A DNA stretch of 64,000 bases from CAZNXJ01 sp964577115. GTDB taxonomy: Bacteria > Planctomycetota > Planctomycetia > Pirellulales > Pirellulaceae. Position 1 is the first letter of the stretch, and each line of letters starts with the position of its first letter. The stretch is taken from positions 248,001 to 312,000 of the forward strand of contig CAZNXJ010000002.1 in NCBI GenBank assembly GCA_964577115.1, written 5' to 3'. The notes under the pieces were generated by a model that saw nothing but the letters and a program-made list of their open reading frames with translations, ran no database searches and had not been told where the DNA came from. Position numbers and translations under genes: made by a program. Below, one piece after another: positions 34,420-42,764 of the stretch.

Positions 34420-36288
34420 ATGGCGGGACGTTTTTCCCTAATCGTTCTTAATGGGCCCTCACCCGGCATAACCAGGCGACTTGATCCCGAAACCACCGTG
34501 ACCTTGGGGCGACATCCCTCGCGCGAGCTGGCTCTGGATGATGACCGTGCCAGTCGCTTGCACGCGCGGATTTCCTACCGCGCGGATCGCTGGTATCTCG
34601 AGGATTGCGGGAGTTTGAATGGCACGTATGTGAATTCGCAGCCGATCCAGCAGGCGGTGCTCGAGCCGGGCGATCTGATTCGGGTCGGTGACCGGCTCAT
34701 CTTGTTTGCTGCCGACGAGCCCGATTCGTCGGTGGGCGGCGGACCGGGCAGTCTGCGAGCGACGACGTTGGTCGAGCGGGCTCGGAGCAAATCGTCCGGT
34801 GTGGGGCTCGTCGAGCAGAGTCTGAGCGAATCGATGTCACGTGTCGTGCGCGACTCGGCTGTGCTCTGCCGGCTCGCAAACCTGCTGCACGAGCAGACGG
34901 ACAGCCAGGCCCTCATCCGCTCATCCGTTGAAGCGTTGGTCGACGGGCTCGACGCCGACACTGTCTCGGTTTGGTTGGTGGGCACGGATGGCCGCTTGCG
35001 GTGTGCGCAGCGTTGGGGCGATGAGCCGCGGTCGAAGGGGCACGTGCTGGCGAGCCTCGCGGTCGAAAAGCGCAAGGCCATTCTGATGGACTCGCCGGAG
35101 AACGCTGCCAACTCGCCGGAGACCGCGACGATCGGCACGGCGATCGGCGTTCCCATTCCCGCGCGCAAAGTATGTCTGGGGGCGATCGAATGTCACCGTC
35201 ATCCGGATCGCAAGCCGTTTACGCGCAGCGATCTCGATTTCACGGTCGTCGTAGCTCACCAAACGGGTGCGGCGCTGGAAAACCTCGAGCATCGCGAGCG
35301 TCTTGAGCAGGCGAATATCGAACTGCGGCGCCGGTTGGATGAACAAAGCCGGTTGGCGGGGTCCAGCCCGGCTATCCACAGCGTGCTCGACAAGGTCACG
35401 CGCGTGGGGCCAGCGGCGTCGAACGTGCTGATCATCGGCGAGAGCGGCACGGGGAAGGAGCTCGTGGCCCGCGCGATCCATGACCTCAGCCGTCACAGTT
35501 CGGGGCCGTACATCACGGTCAACTGCGCGGCGTTTAGTGAATCGCTGCTCGAGAGCGAGTTGTTTGGGCACGAGCCCGGCGCGTTCACGGGGGCCGACCG
35601 GCGGCATATCGGGCAGATCGAGCGAGCTCATCGCGGCACGTTGTTCCTGGACGAGGTGGGCGAGATGAGTCTCGCGTGCCAGGCGAAGTTACTGCGTGTT
35701 CTTGAAGGCCATCCCTTCACGCGGCTTGGAGGTCAGGAGCCGATCCGTGTTGAAGTGCGAACGATTGCCGCGACGCACCGCGACCTGGCGGCGCTAGTGC
35801 GTCAGGGCAAGTTCCGCGAAGACTTGCTCTACCGTCTGCGCGTCATCGACATCCACGTTCCGCCGCTCCGCGAACGGGGTGACGACATCGTTGAACTGGC
35901 GTCGCTGTTTCTCGACCAATTCCGCCGGCAAATGGGGCGCGGCCCCAAGCGTCTTTCGGCGGCCGCACTGCAAGCGCTGCGCGACTATCATTGGCCGGGA
36001 AACGTGCGCGAGCTGCGTAACGCGGTCGAGCGGGCCGTGGTGTTGGGGCACGGTGAAGAAGTTGTTCCTGAAGACCTCGGCCTGCCGCGCGGTGGCGTCC
36101 CGACCGGCGCTCAGCCGCAGCTGACATCCCTCCGCGAAGCCGAACGGCGCCACATCGAGTACGTCCTCCAGCAGGTCGGCGGCAACAAAACTCAGGCCTG
36201 CAAAATCCTGGGGATTGGCCGCGGCACGCTTTATAACAAGCTGGCCGGCATTGACGGCGAGACGGTGGATGATGAAATCGAGGGGTAA
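34420..36288 (+). CDS. FHA-GAF sigma54-dependent transcriptional activator
   Basis: An enhancer-binding protein, 622 aa. FHA domain at about 10-98 with GRHPS, SRLH and NGTY (phosphothreonine-reading residues); GAF domain at about 150-300; AAA+ domain at about 320-555 with Walker A GESGTGKE near 340, GAFTGA (387-392, the sigma54-contact loop), FLDEVGEM Walker B, and the arginine-rich lid; Fis-type HTH near 575-615 (NKTQACKILGIGRGTLYNK). Start at ATG 34420 with AGAGG upstream. There is no receiver domain. The FHA domain would bind a Thr-phosphorylated protein, linking sigma54 transcription to Ser/Thr kinases, of which two are in this window. The target genes are unknown. Confidence 0.93.
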   Translation: MAGRFSLIVLNGPSPGITRRLDPETTVTLGRHPSRELALDDDRASRLHARISYRADRWYLEDCGSLNGTYVNSQPIQQAVLEPGDLIRVGDRLILFAADEPDSSVGGGPGSLRATTLVERARSKSSGVGLVEQSLSESMSRVVRDSAVLCRLANLLHEQTDSQALIRSSVEALVDGLDADTVSVWLVGTDGRLRCAQRWGDEPRSKGHVLASLAVEKRKAILMDSPENAANSPETATIGTAIGVPIPARKVCLGAIECHRHPDRKPFTRSDLDFTVVVAHQTGAALENLEHRERLEQANIELRRRLDEQSRLAGSSPAIHSVLDKVTRVGPAASNVLIIGESGTGKELVARAIHDLSRHSSGPYITVNCAAFSESLLESELFGHEPGAFTGADRRHIGQIERAHRGTLFLDEVGEMSLACQAKLLRVLEGHPFTRLGGQEPIRVEVRTIAATHRDLAALVRQGKFREDLLYRLRVIDIHVPPLRERGDDIVELASLFLDQFRRQMGRGPKRLSAAALQALRDYHWPGNVRELRNAVERAVVLGHGEEVVPEDLGLPRGGVPTGAQPQLTSLREAERRHIEYVLQQVGGNKTQACKILGIGRGTLYNKLAGIDGETVDDEIEG

Positions 36289-36489
36289 CGCGGGGGCGAT
36301 AAACCACGGATAACACGGATCGGCACGGATCGGAGTTGTGCCTACTGGGTTAGCCTATTCGCTACAAGCGATACCAGCGAGGACGGGCGCGCTGAGGGGA
36401 GCGTATTCACGCTGAGTTATTGTTGGCGGGCTGGCCATCGAAAATGGTACCCTTCTCGTAAGTGAAACGTGCCAGAGGGGGTGCCGACC
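36289..36489. repeat. Short tandem CACGGATCGG repeat in intergenic gap
   Basis: CACGGATCGG occurs twice in tandem at 36314-36333, preceded by the related CCACGGATAA. A similar CCACGGATGA string lies at about 56705-56714 on the minus strand. It may be a dispersed genomic repeat; the gap otherwise holds only the promoter region of the helicase gene. Confidence 0.3.
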
Positions 36490-39400
36490 ATGAGCGATAG
36501 TGCGCCGTCTGTCAACCTCACCGACAATGTGTCGCGGCACTCCGCCGATCAGGGCGGGGTTATCACAGCGGACGTCGCCGCCGCGATGAATTTTGCATCG
36601 TGGCTGAACTCAGTGCCGCTGCTTCGTACGTTGACCATCGGCAACACCACGTCGCAGATTTGGAGCAATCTGCGGCTCGACTTGCAAACATCGCCTGCGT
36701 TTGCTCGCGCCAAGACATGGCATCTTGAACGGATCAACCCGGGCGAGCATGTTCGGCTCGGCGATCGAGATGTCCAGATCGACCCGGATTATCTGAACGG
36801 GTTGAATGAAGCCGAGCGTGGTCAGCTACAGTTTCGACTTTGGCAGGGCGACCAGCTGCTCGCGGAATCAATCTATGACATCCGCATCTTGGCCCGTGAC
36901 GAATGGGGCGGGATGTCGAGCATGGCGGAACTGCTGGCCGCATTCGTCATGCCCAACGATCCAGGATTGGCGCGCGTGCTCAAGCGGGCGAGCAATCTAC
37001 TTGCCCGGCATGGCCATTCGTCGGCGCTTGATGGTTACCAGAGCGGCGATCCGCGCCGCGCTTATATGTTGGCGGCCGCCGTCTGGTCGGCCGTTGCGGC
37101 CGAGAAGTTGTCGTACACAAATCCACCAGCCAGCTTTGAACGCTCCGGACAAAAAGTCCGGCGTCCGTCCGTTGTTCTCTCCGACGGATTAGCGACCTGC
37201 CTGGACACGAGCCTGCTATTTGCTGCTGCGCTGGAGGCGATCGGACTGAACACGATTATCGTGATGCAAGACGGGCATTGTTTCACCGGTGTATGGCTCG
37301 TCGAACGGACGCTTCCGCGGATTGTCACTACCGAATGCAGCGAAATTCGTAAGGCCATCGACGCACACGAGCTGCGAACATTTGAAACGACGCTGGTGAC
37401 ACATAACCCGCCCGCGCGTTTCGAGGACGCCATCCGGATGGCTCGGGATGCAACTCGCGAGGCGCAAGAAGGCCGGTTCCTTGCCGCCATCGATATCGCT
37501 CGGGCGCGCATGTCTCAGATCCGACCCCTGGCATCGCACGAAGCACGCGAGCTGCGCGTCGAGCAGGAAGCCGGCGGCGACGGTTCGCTTCCGTTGCCTA
37601 AACCGCCGGACTTCGGCGGGGTTCCCGCCGAAATCGCCGAGGAAAGGCCCTCGACGCCGGCGGGCCGCATTGAGCGCTGGCAGCGCAAGCTGTTGGACCT
37701 GTCGCTGCGGAATCGGCTGCTCAATTTTAGATCGGGCCAGTCAGCGGTCCCCGTGCTATGTCCGGACGCTGCATTACTCGAGGATCGGCTTGCGGCCGGA
37801 GGGAAACTGCGTCTAATTTCGTTGCCCGAACACAATCCCTTGGGCGAGCGCGATGCGCAGTTGCACCAGCAGACGACTCATCACGATATCAATATCGAGT
37901 TCGCGCGGCAGGCACTAGTTCGCGATGAACTCTGTTCGCCGCTTGGGGAACGCGAATTAGCAAACCGCCTGACGTCGCTTTATCGCAAAGTACGCAACGA
38001 CCTTGCCGAAGGGGGTTCGAACACCTTGTATCTGGCGGTGGGCTTTCTGCGCTGGAAGCAGCGGCCGACCGATTCGAAAAGCTATCTCGCGCCGTTGCTG
38101 CTGGTCCCCGTCAAGTTAACGCGTAAGAGTGCCATCTCGCCGTACCTGCTCTCCCAGCACGAGGATGACGTTCGCTTCAATGCGACCCTGATCCAGCTTC
38201 TGCTGAAAGATTTCGGGCGTGACATTTCGGCCATCGATGCCAATCTGCCCATGGATGAACACGGCGTTGATGTTCCTCGCATGCTGGACTGGGTGCGCCA
38301 CGAAGTGCGCGACATTCCCGGATTTGAGGTCGTCGATGACGTTGCCCTGTCGACGTTCTCGTTTGCCAAGTATCTGATGTGGAAGGATCTGGTCGACCGC
38401 ATCCAACAGCTTGAACATAACCGTGTTGTGCGCCATCTCATTCGCGATCCGGATAAACCCTTTCAGTCCGATGCGCTCACCACGATTCCGGCTCCATACG
38501 AGATCGATAAACGCTACGAACCAAAGGAGTTGGTTCACATCCTACCTGCCGACTCGTCGCAAGTTGCCGCGGTTATGGCAGCGTCGGAAGGTCATGACTT
38601 TGTGCTAATCGGACCACCCGGTACTGGTAAAAGTCAGACGATTGCCAACATCATCGCGCAATGTCTGGCAACGGGGAAATCGGTACTGTTCGTCGCGGAG
38701 AAAACCGCCGCGCTGGATGTGGTATATCGGCGTCTGCGGGATTGCGGCCTGGGGGACTGTTGCATCGAGCTGCATTCGAATCGTGCGGAGCGCCGGAGAT
38801 TTCTCGACCAACTCAAGGCATCCTGGGAAAACAACCGTCGCTCGAAGGCCGGCGACTGGCTCGACATCAACAAGCGGCTGAAGATTCGTCGCGATGAACT
38901 GAATGCGTACGTGGATGCGATTCACGAGAAGCATCCCAATGGATGGACCGTCTTCCAGGCGCTCGGACTCTCGGTAGCCGGTGCGGAATTTCAAACGCCG
39001 CAGCTTTATTGGCCCGATACGGTCCATCATGACGTGGCTGCCTATCAGGACCTGCTGGAGATTGCCAGGGAACTCGGCCGCACGTTTGCCGTCCTGGATC
39101 CCGACGTTCGGCTTCCGGTGGCCAAGCGGCAGTGGTCAGCTGGTTGGGAAGCGAAGCTGCTTGCGGATTGCGCACGTCTCAAGTCCACCGCCGTGACGCT
39201 GCGAGAGTCGCTTGAGGAGTTCGCGGCGGCCGCTGGGTTGTCTGACGTAAAAGACGGATCGGCTCGCCAGCTGGAAAATTTTCGCCGGCTTGCCCACGCA
39301 TTGCTTGAATGCGCTGGGAACGACGCGCGCGTCATGTTCAACAAGCAGTTCGGGCAGCTGCCAAAGCAGATTGCCGAACTGCAAACGGCGATATCGGAGT

Positions 39401-42400
39401 ATCGGCAGGCGGAAAATAGCGCTCGGGGAAAGTACTCGGCCGAGATCCTACCGCAGATCCCACTGGACGACCTCGATCACCGTTGGCGTGCTGCCAAGGC
39501 GTCTTTCTTTTTAATATCGTGGTTTGCCAAGCGTAAGGTGACCCGACTGCTCCAAAGCTACGCCAGCGAGGGCCAGGCGGATCCAGCGACCGATTTGGCG
39601 GCGCTTCGCACGATGCAAAAGCGGCTCGCTGATGTTTCCGCCATTTCGCTTCCCGAGTCGCTACCGGGCTGGCGGCAGCTGGATTCCGATTTGGAGACCC
39701 TTCGTGCTCACGTTCAACGAGTGGCGACGCTGCGGGAGGCGATCATCGCGGTTGGCCAGTCGTCGGGCACGACGAATGCGATAAGTCGGGCGCTCCTGCC
39801 AGCACTGGGGGGCGAAGGATCTGATTTGCCCGTGTACCAGTGTGCGCGCACGTACTGCTCGGCGTGGGAAGACTTCCAACGCGCACTGCAAGAATTTTCG
39901 CAAACGACCGAGACGCCCCCGGTCCGCGACGGCAGTGAAGCGGTAATAGCCGAAAGCATTGCCGCGGCCGAGCGCATTGAGAGCCGTCGGCATCACTTGC
40001 AGCGGTGGACGTTTTGGTGCGATGCGGCAGAGCGTGCGAAGGTTGCCGGTCTGTCCTCATTCGTCGCGGAGCTCGAGTCCGGTGCGCTTGCTCCGGACGA
40101 TCTGGTCGATCGGCTTCGTCTCGCCTATGCCCGATGGTGGCTGCCGAGGGCGATTGACCGTAGTCCAGTGCTTCGCGGTTTCCAGCGGTTCAAGCACGAG
40201 GATATTATCGAGGATTTTCGTCGGCTCGACGACCTTGCGAGACGCACGGCATCGGCCGTCGTTCGGCGCGGGGTCGCGCACGACCTGCCGGAGAGCGACG
40301 GGGTACCTCGGCGTTCGGAGCTGGGGATGCTGCGGCACCAGATTGGTCTAACGCGTCCGAGTAAGTCGATCCGCGAAGTGATCTCGAACATGCCGACTAG
40401 CTTTCCCAAGCTGGCTCGCTGCCTGCTCATGTCTCCGTTGTCCATCGCGCAGTATCTACCACCGGAACAAACGCCGTTCGATGTTGTGATTTTTGACGAG
40501 GCGTCCCAGATCACGACGTGGGACGCGATTGGCGCGATTGCTCGAGGCCGGCAAACGATCATCGTTGGGGATCCCAAGCAGCTTCCACCCACGAACTTCT
40601 TTGGACGCCTGGACGATGACGAGCAAAACGAGGAACTCGAGGATCATGAGAAGGACTTGGAGAGCATCCTTGACGAAGCCCAGGCGTCGGGACTACCCGT
40701 ACTTCAGCTCAATTGGCATTACCGCAGCCAGCATGAATCCTTGATCGCGTTTTCGAACTGGCACTATTACGGCAACAAGCTGATCACGTTTCCCGCGGCC
40801 GATTCGGAGGAGCGCGGAGTGGTCTTCCGGTACCTTGAGGAAGGCGTATATGACCGCGGAAAGAGCCGCACGAATCGTGTGGAAGCCGAAGCCATTGTTC
40901 GTGACGCGGTGCAGCGCATGCAGCGGGAACTCGCGAAGCCCGAAGACCAGCGCCGAACGTTTGGCGTCATTACGTTCAACATCCAGCAGCAAGGGTTGAT
41001 CGAAGATCTGTTTGAGGAAGCTCTGCGCGAGAACCCTGAACTCGAATGGTTTTTTGCCGACGACCGTATCGAGCCGACCGTGGTGAAAAACCTGGAAAAC
41101 GTGCAGGGCGACGAGCGGGACGTCATGTACTTCTCGGTCACGTTTGGGCGGGATCAGAGCCAGAAGTTTTCCATGAACTTCGGGGCGCTCAATCGGGACG
41201 GAGGAGAACGCCGCTTAAATGTCGCCATTACCCGTGCACGGCGCGAACTGCTCGTCTACTCCTCTTTCAAAGGCGAGGCCCTGTCCGCCGATCGTACCGA
41301 CCGGCTCGGCGTTCTCCACCTGAAATACTTTTTGGAGTTTGCCGAGAAAGGAGCGAACGCATTACCCGCGGCAATCGAAGGTTCCGTCGGGGACTTCGAG
41401 TCGCCTTTCGAAGAAGCGGTTGCTGCAGCGTTGAAGAAACACGGTTGGCAGGTGGTGCCGCAGATTGGCGTATCCGGGTTTCGCGTCGATCTGGGAGTTG
41501 TGCATCCCGATAAGCCGGGATCGTATCTGGCTGGTGTGGAATGCGACGGGGCGACTTATCATCGATCGGCCGTAGCGCGCGACCGCGACAAAATCCGCCA
41601 GCAAGTGTTGGAAGGGTTGGGATGGAACATCCTGCGGGTATGGTCACCCGATTGGTGGTACGATTGTCAGTCGGCCGTTCAGCGCGTCCATGAGCAGCTT
41701 ACGGCGTTGCTCGAAAGTGATCGTCGGCGCAACCGCGACAAGGAGGTAACCGCAGTTTCCGTTGCCACGCCGCAGCCGAGCGACGATCCGAAAACTGTGA
41801 CGGGGCATCGCGAGGACGTTCGGCCAGACGTCGTGATGCCGGCCAAACGCGTTGCGCAAGACATGAAACCACCCCGGAACGCCGAGCAACGGCAGCTCTT
41901 TGCCGGATCGACGACTCGTATCGAAGAGGCGAAATATTATTTCCGGCGAGCTGAACTGCCGGATGCGTCATCGCGCCAGCATCGCTTTTTCGAACATGAT
42001 TACTCCGATGAGCTGCGAGCGATGCTTCTGTCCATCCTTCAGCAGGAGCAACCAATCCGGGAAGACGTGCTCGTCCGTCAAATTGCGCGCGTGCATGGCT
42101 TCGCGCGAGCCGGAGGCAACATACGCAAACGTGTAATCGAGTTGCTCGACGATGTAGCTCACACCGAGGAGACTACCGGGCGGTTCTTGTGGGTGAATGG
42201 GCCCGCGGAGGAAATCCCATTTCGTCACGCTCGCGATGAAAGCGATCGCCGGAGTCTCGAAGAGATTTCCATGGCGGAATTGATTGGCCTGGTGCGCGCT
42301 AACCCGCATCTACGAAGCGACAACGATCCAGCGCTCTCGTACGCACGGCTTATTGGAATTGCCCGGCTCTCGAAAACGGCTCGCGAGCGGCTGGAGGCGG

Positions 42401-42432
42401 CGATCGCCGCGGCCGACGACGTACGCTCGTGA
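36490..42432 (+). CDS. Giant SF1 helicase-nuclease with DUF4011 and DUF3320 domains
   Basis: A 1980-aa protein. Order: an N-terminal beta region; a papain/transglutaminase-like segment at about 215-285 (LATCLDTSLLFAAALEAIGL, with a Cys and a following GHCF); DUF4011 start RKLLDLSLRNRLLNFR; a split SF1 helicase with GPPGTGKSQT near 707-716, VIFDEASQ near 1332, the RNVAITRAR-like box LNVAITRARRELLV and VQGDERDVMYFS; a PD-(D/E)XK/Vsr-like nuclease at about 1636-1722 (FEEAVAAALKKHGW, GFRVDLGVVH, AGVECDGATYHRS); and DUF3320 at about 1810-1950. Start at ATG 36490, with a GGGGGTG stretch upstream. I recall this architecture as recurrent in bacterial defence contexts; it stands here without methylase or other partners. 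Role in defence is inference. Confidence 0.9.
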   Translation: MSDSAPSVNLTDNVSRHSADQGGVITADVAAAMNFASWLNSVPLLRTLTIGNTTSQIWSNLRLDLQTSPAFARAKTWHLERINPGEHVRLGDRDVQIDPDYLNGLNEAERGQLQFRLWQGDQLLAESIYDIRILARDEWGGMSSMAELLAAFVMPNDPGLARVLKRASNLLARHGHSSALDGYQSGDPRRAYMLAAAVWSAVAAEKLSYTNPPASFERSGQKVRRPSVVLSDGLATCLDTSLLFAAALEAIGLNTIIVMQDGHCFTGVWLVERTLPRIVTTECSEIRKAIDAHELRTFETTLVTHNPPARFEDAIRMARDATREAQEGRFLAAIDIARARMSQIRPLASHEARELRVEQEAGGDGSLPLPKPPDFGGVPAEIAEERPSTPAGRIERWQRKLLDLSLRNRLLNFRSGQSAVPVLCPDAALLEDRLAAGGKLRLISLPEHNPLGERDAQLHQQTTHHDINIEFARQALVRDELCSPLGERELANRLTSLYRKVRNDLAEGGSNTLYLAVGFLRWKQRPTDSKSYLAPLLLVPVKLTRKSAISPYLLSQHEDDVRFNATLIQLLLKDFGRDISAIDANLPMDEHGVDVPRMLDWVRHEVRDIPGFEVVDDVALSTFSFAKYLMWKDLVDRIQQLEHNRVVRHLIRDPDKPFQSDALTTIPAPYEIDKRYEPKELVHILPADSSQVAAVMAASEGHDFVLIGPPGTGKSQTIANIIAQCLATGKSVLFVAEKTAALDVVYRRLRDCGLGDCCIELHSNRAERRRFLDQLKASWENNRRSKAGDWLDINKRLKIRRDELNAYVDAIHEKHPNGWTVFQALGLSVAGAEFQTPQLYWPDTVHHDVAAYQDLLEIARELGRTFAVLDPDVRLPVAKRQWSAGWEAKLLADCARLKSTAVTLRESLEEFAAAAGLSDVKDGSARQLENFRRLAHALLECAGNDARVMFNKQFGQLPKQIAELQTAISEYRQAENSARGKYSAEILPQIPLDDLDHRWRAAKASFFLISWFAKRKVTRLLQSYASEGQADPATDLAALRTMQKRLADVSAISLPESLPGWRQLDSDLETLRAHVQRVATLREAIIAVGQSSGTTNAISRALLPALGGEGSDLPVYQCARTYCSAWEDFQRALQEFSQTTETPPVRDGSEAVIAESIAAAERIESRRHHLQRWTFWCDAAERAKVAGLSSFVAELESGALAPDDLVDRLRLAYARWWLPRAIDRSPVLRGFQRFKHEDIIEDFRRLDDLARRTASAVVRRGVAHDLPESDGVPRRSELGMLRHQIGLTRPSKSIREVISNMPTSFPKLARCLLMSPLSIAQYLPPEQTPFDVVIFDEASQITTWDAIGAIARGRQTIIVGDPKQLPPTNFFGRLDDDEQNEELEDHEKDLESILDEAQASGLPVLQLNWHYRSQHESLIAFSNWHYYGNKLITFPAADSEERGVVFRYLEEGVYDRGKSRTNRVEAEAIVRDAVQRMQRELAKPEDQRRTFGVITFNIQQQGLIEDLFEEALRENPELEWFFADDRIEPTVVKNLENVQGDERDVMYFSVTFGRDQSQKFSMNFGALNRDGGERRLNVAITRARRELLVYSSFKGEALSADRTDRLGVLHLKYFLEFAEKGANALPAAIEGSVGDFESPFEEAVAAALKKHGWQVVPQIGVSGFRVDLGVVHPDKPGSYLAGVECDGATYHRSAVARDRDKIRQQVLEGLGWNILRVWSPDWWYDCQSAVQRVHEQLTALLESDRRRNRDKEVTAVSVATPQPSDDPKTVTGHREDVRPDVVMPAKRVAQDMKPPRNAEQRQLFAGSTTRIEEAKYYFRRAELPDASSRQHRFFEHDYSDELRAMLLSILQQEQPIREDVLVRQIARVHGFARAGGNIRKRVIELLDDVAHTEETTGRFLWVNGPAEEIPFRHARDESDRRSLEEISMAELIGLVRANPHLRSDNDPALSYARLIGIARLSKTARERLEAAIAAADDVRS

Positions 42433-42455
42433 CGGAACCGACGCAGCGAAAATTC

Positions 42456-42488
42456 CGCCCGAAGCGCTGGCCTCCAGCGCTTCGGGCG
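42456..42488 (+). terminator. 15-bp perfect stem-loop after the helicase gene
   Basis: Arms CGCCCGAAGCGCTGG and CCAGCGCTTCGGGCG are perfectly complementary with a CCT loop, beginning 24 bp after the helicase stop. There is no T-tract afterwards, so it is not a textbook intrinsic terminator. It may still end transcription, protect the mRNA 3' end or be a protein site. Confidence 0.65.
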
Positions 42489-42723
42489 TCCGGCGAGGGG
42501 AGGAGAACCTTGTCACTCGCAGTTCTTTGCGAGCGTTGGTGCGCGTTTTTCCTGGCGCGACTTGTTTCTATGAGGGGTGCGCGATAGCCTGTACGCAGTC
42601 TTTGGGGCATCAACTGCGCTGAGTTGCGGTAAGCCAGGAACGGCTTGCTCGTTGCGGTGCGCCGCCGCGCGATAATGCCACGAGAACCCGTGATCGTGAT
42701 ACGCAGAAATTATCGCGTCATAT

Positions 42724-42743
42724 GCTGACAAGAATATGTCAGC
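42724..42743. promoter_or_regulatory. 7-bp inverted repeat just upstream of the giant kinase
   Basis: GCTGACA and TGTCAGC flank a six-base AGAATA spacer, ending 21 bp before the kinase ATG. The kinase lacks a clear Shine-Dalgarno, so a leader hairpin or operator here could matter for its expression. Confidence 0.4.
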
Positions 42744-42764
42744 AGACTAGCTCTGCATCTTGCC

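Larger units (their letters stand above)
42433..42764. other. 332-bp intergenic region with two inverted repeats
   Basis: It lies between the helicase-nuclease and the giant kinase, both on plus. It contains a 15-bp perfect hairpin near the helicase stop and a 7-bp inverted repeat just before the kinase ATG. No convincing gene is visible. Confidence 0.6.

Noticed and set aside
36300..36333. Repeated CACGGAT strings as a possible CRISPR or minisatellite
   Set aside because: Only two full tandem units of 10 bp plus one degenerate copy; too few and too short for either.
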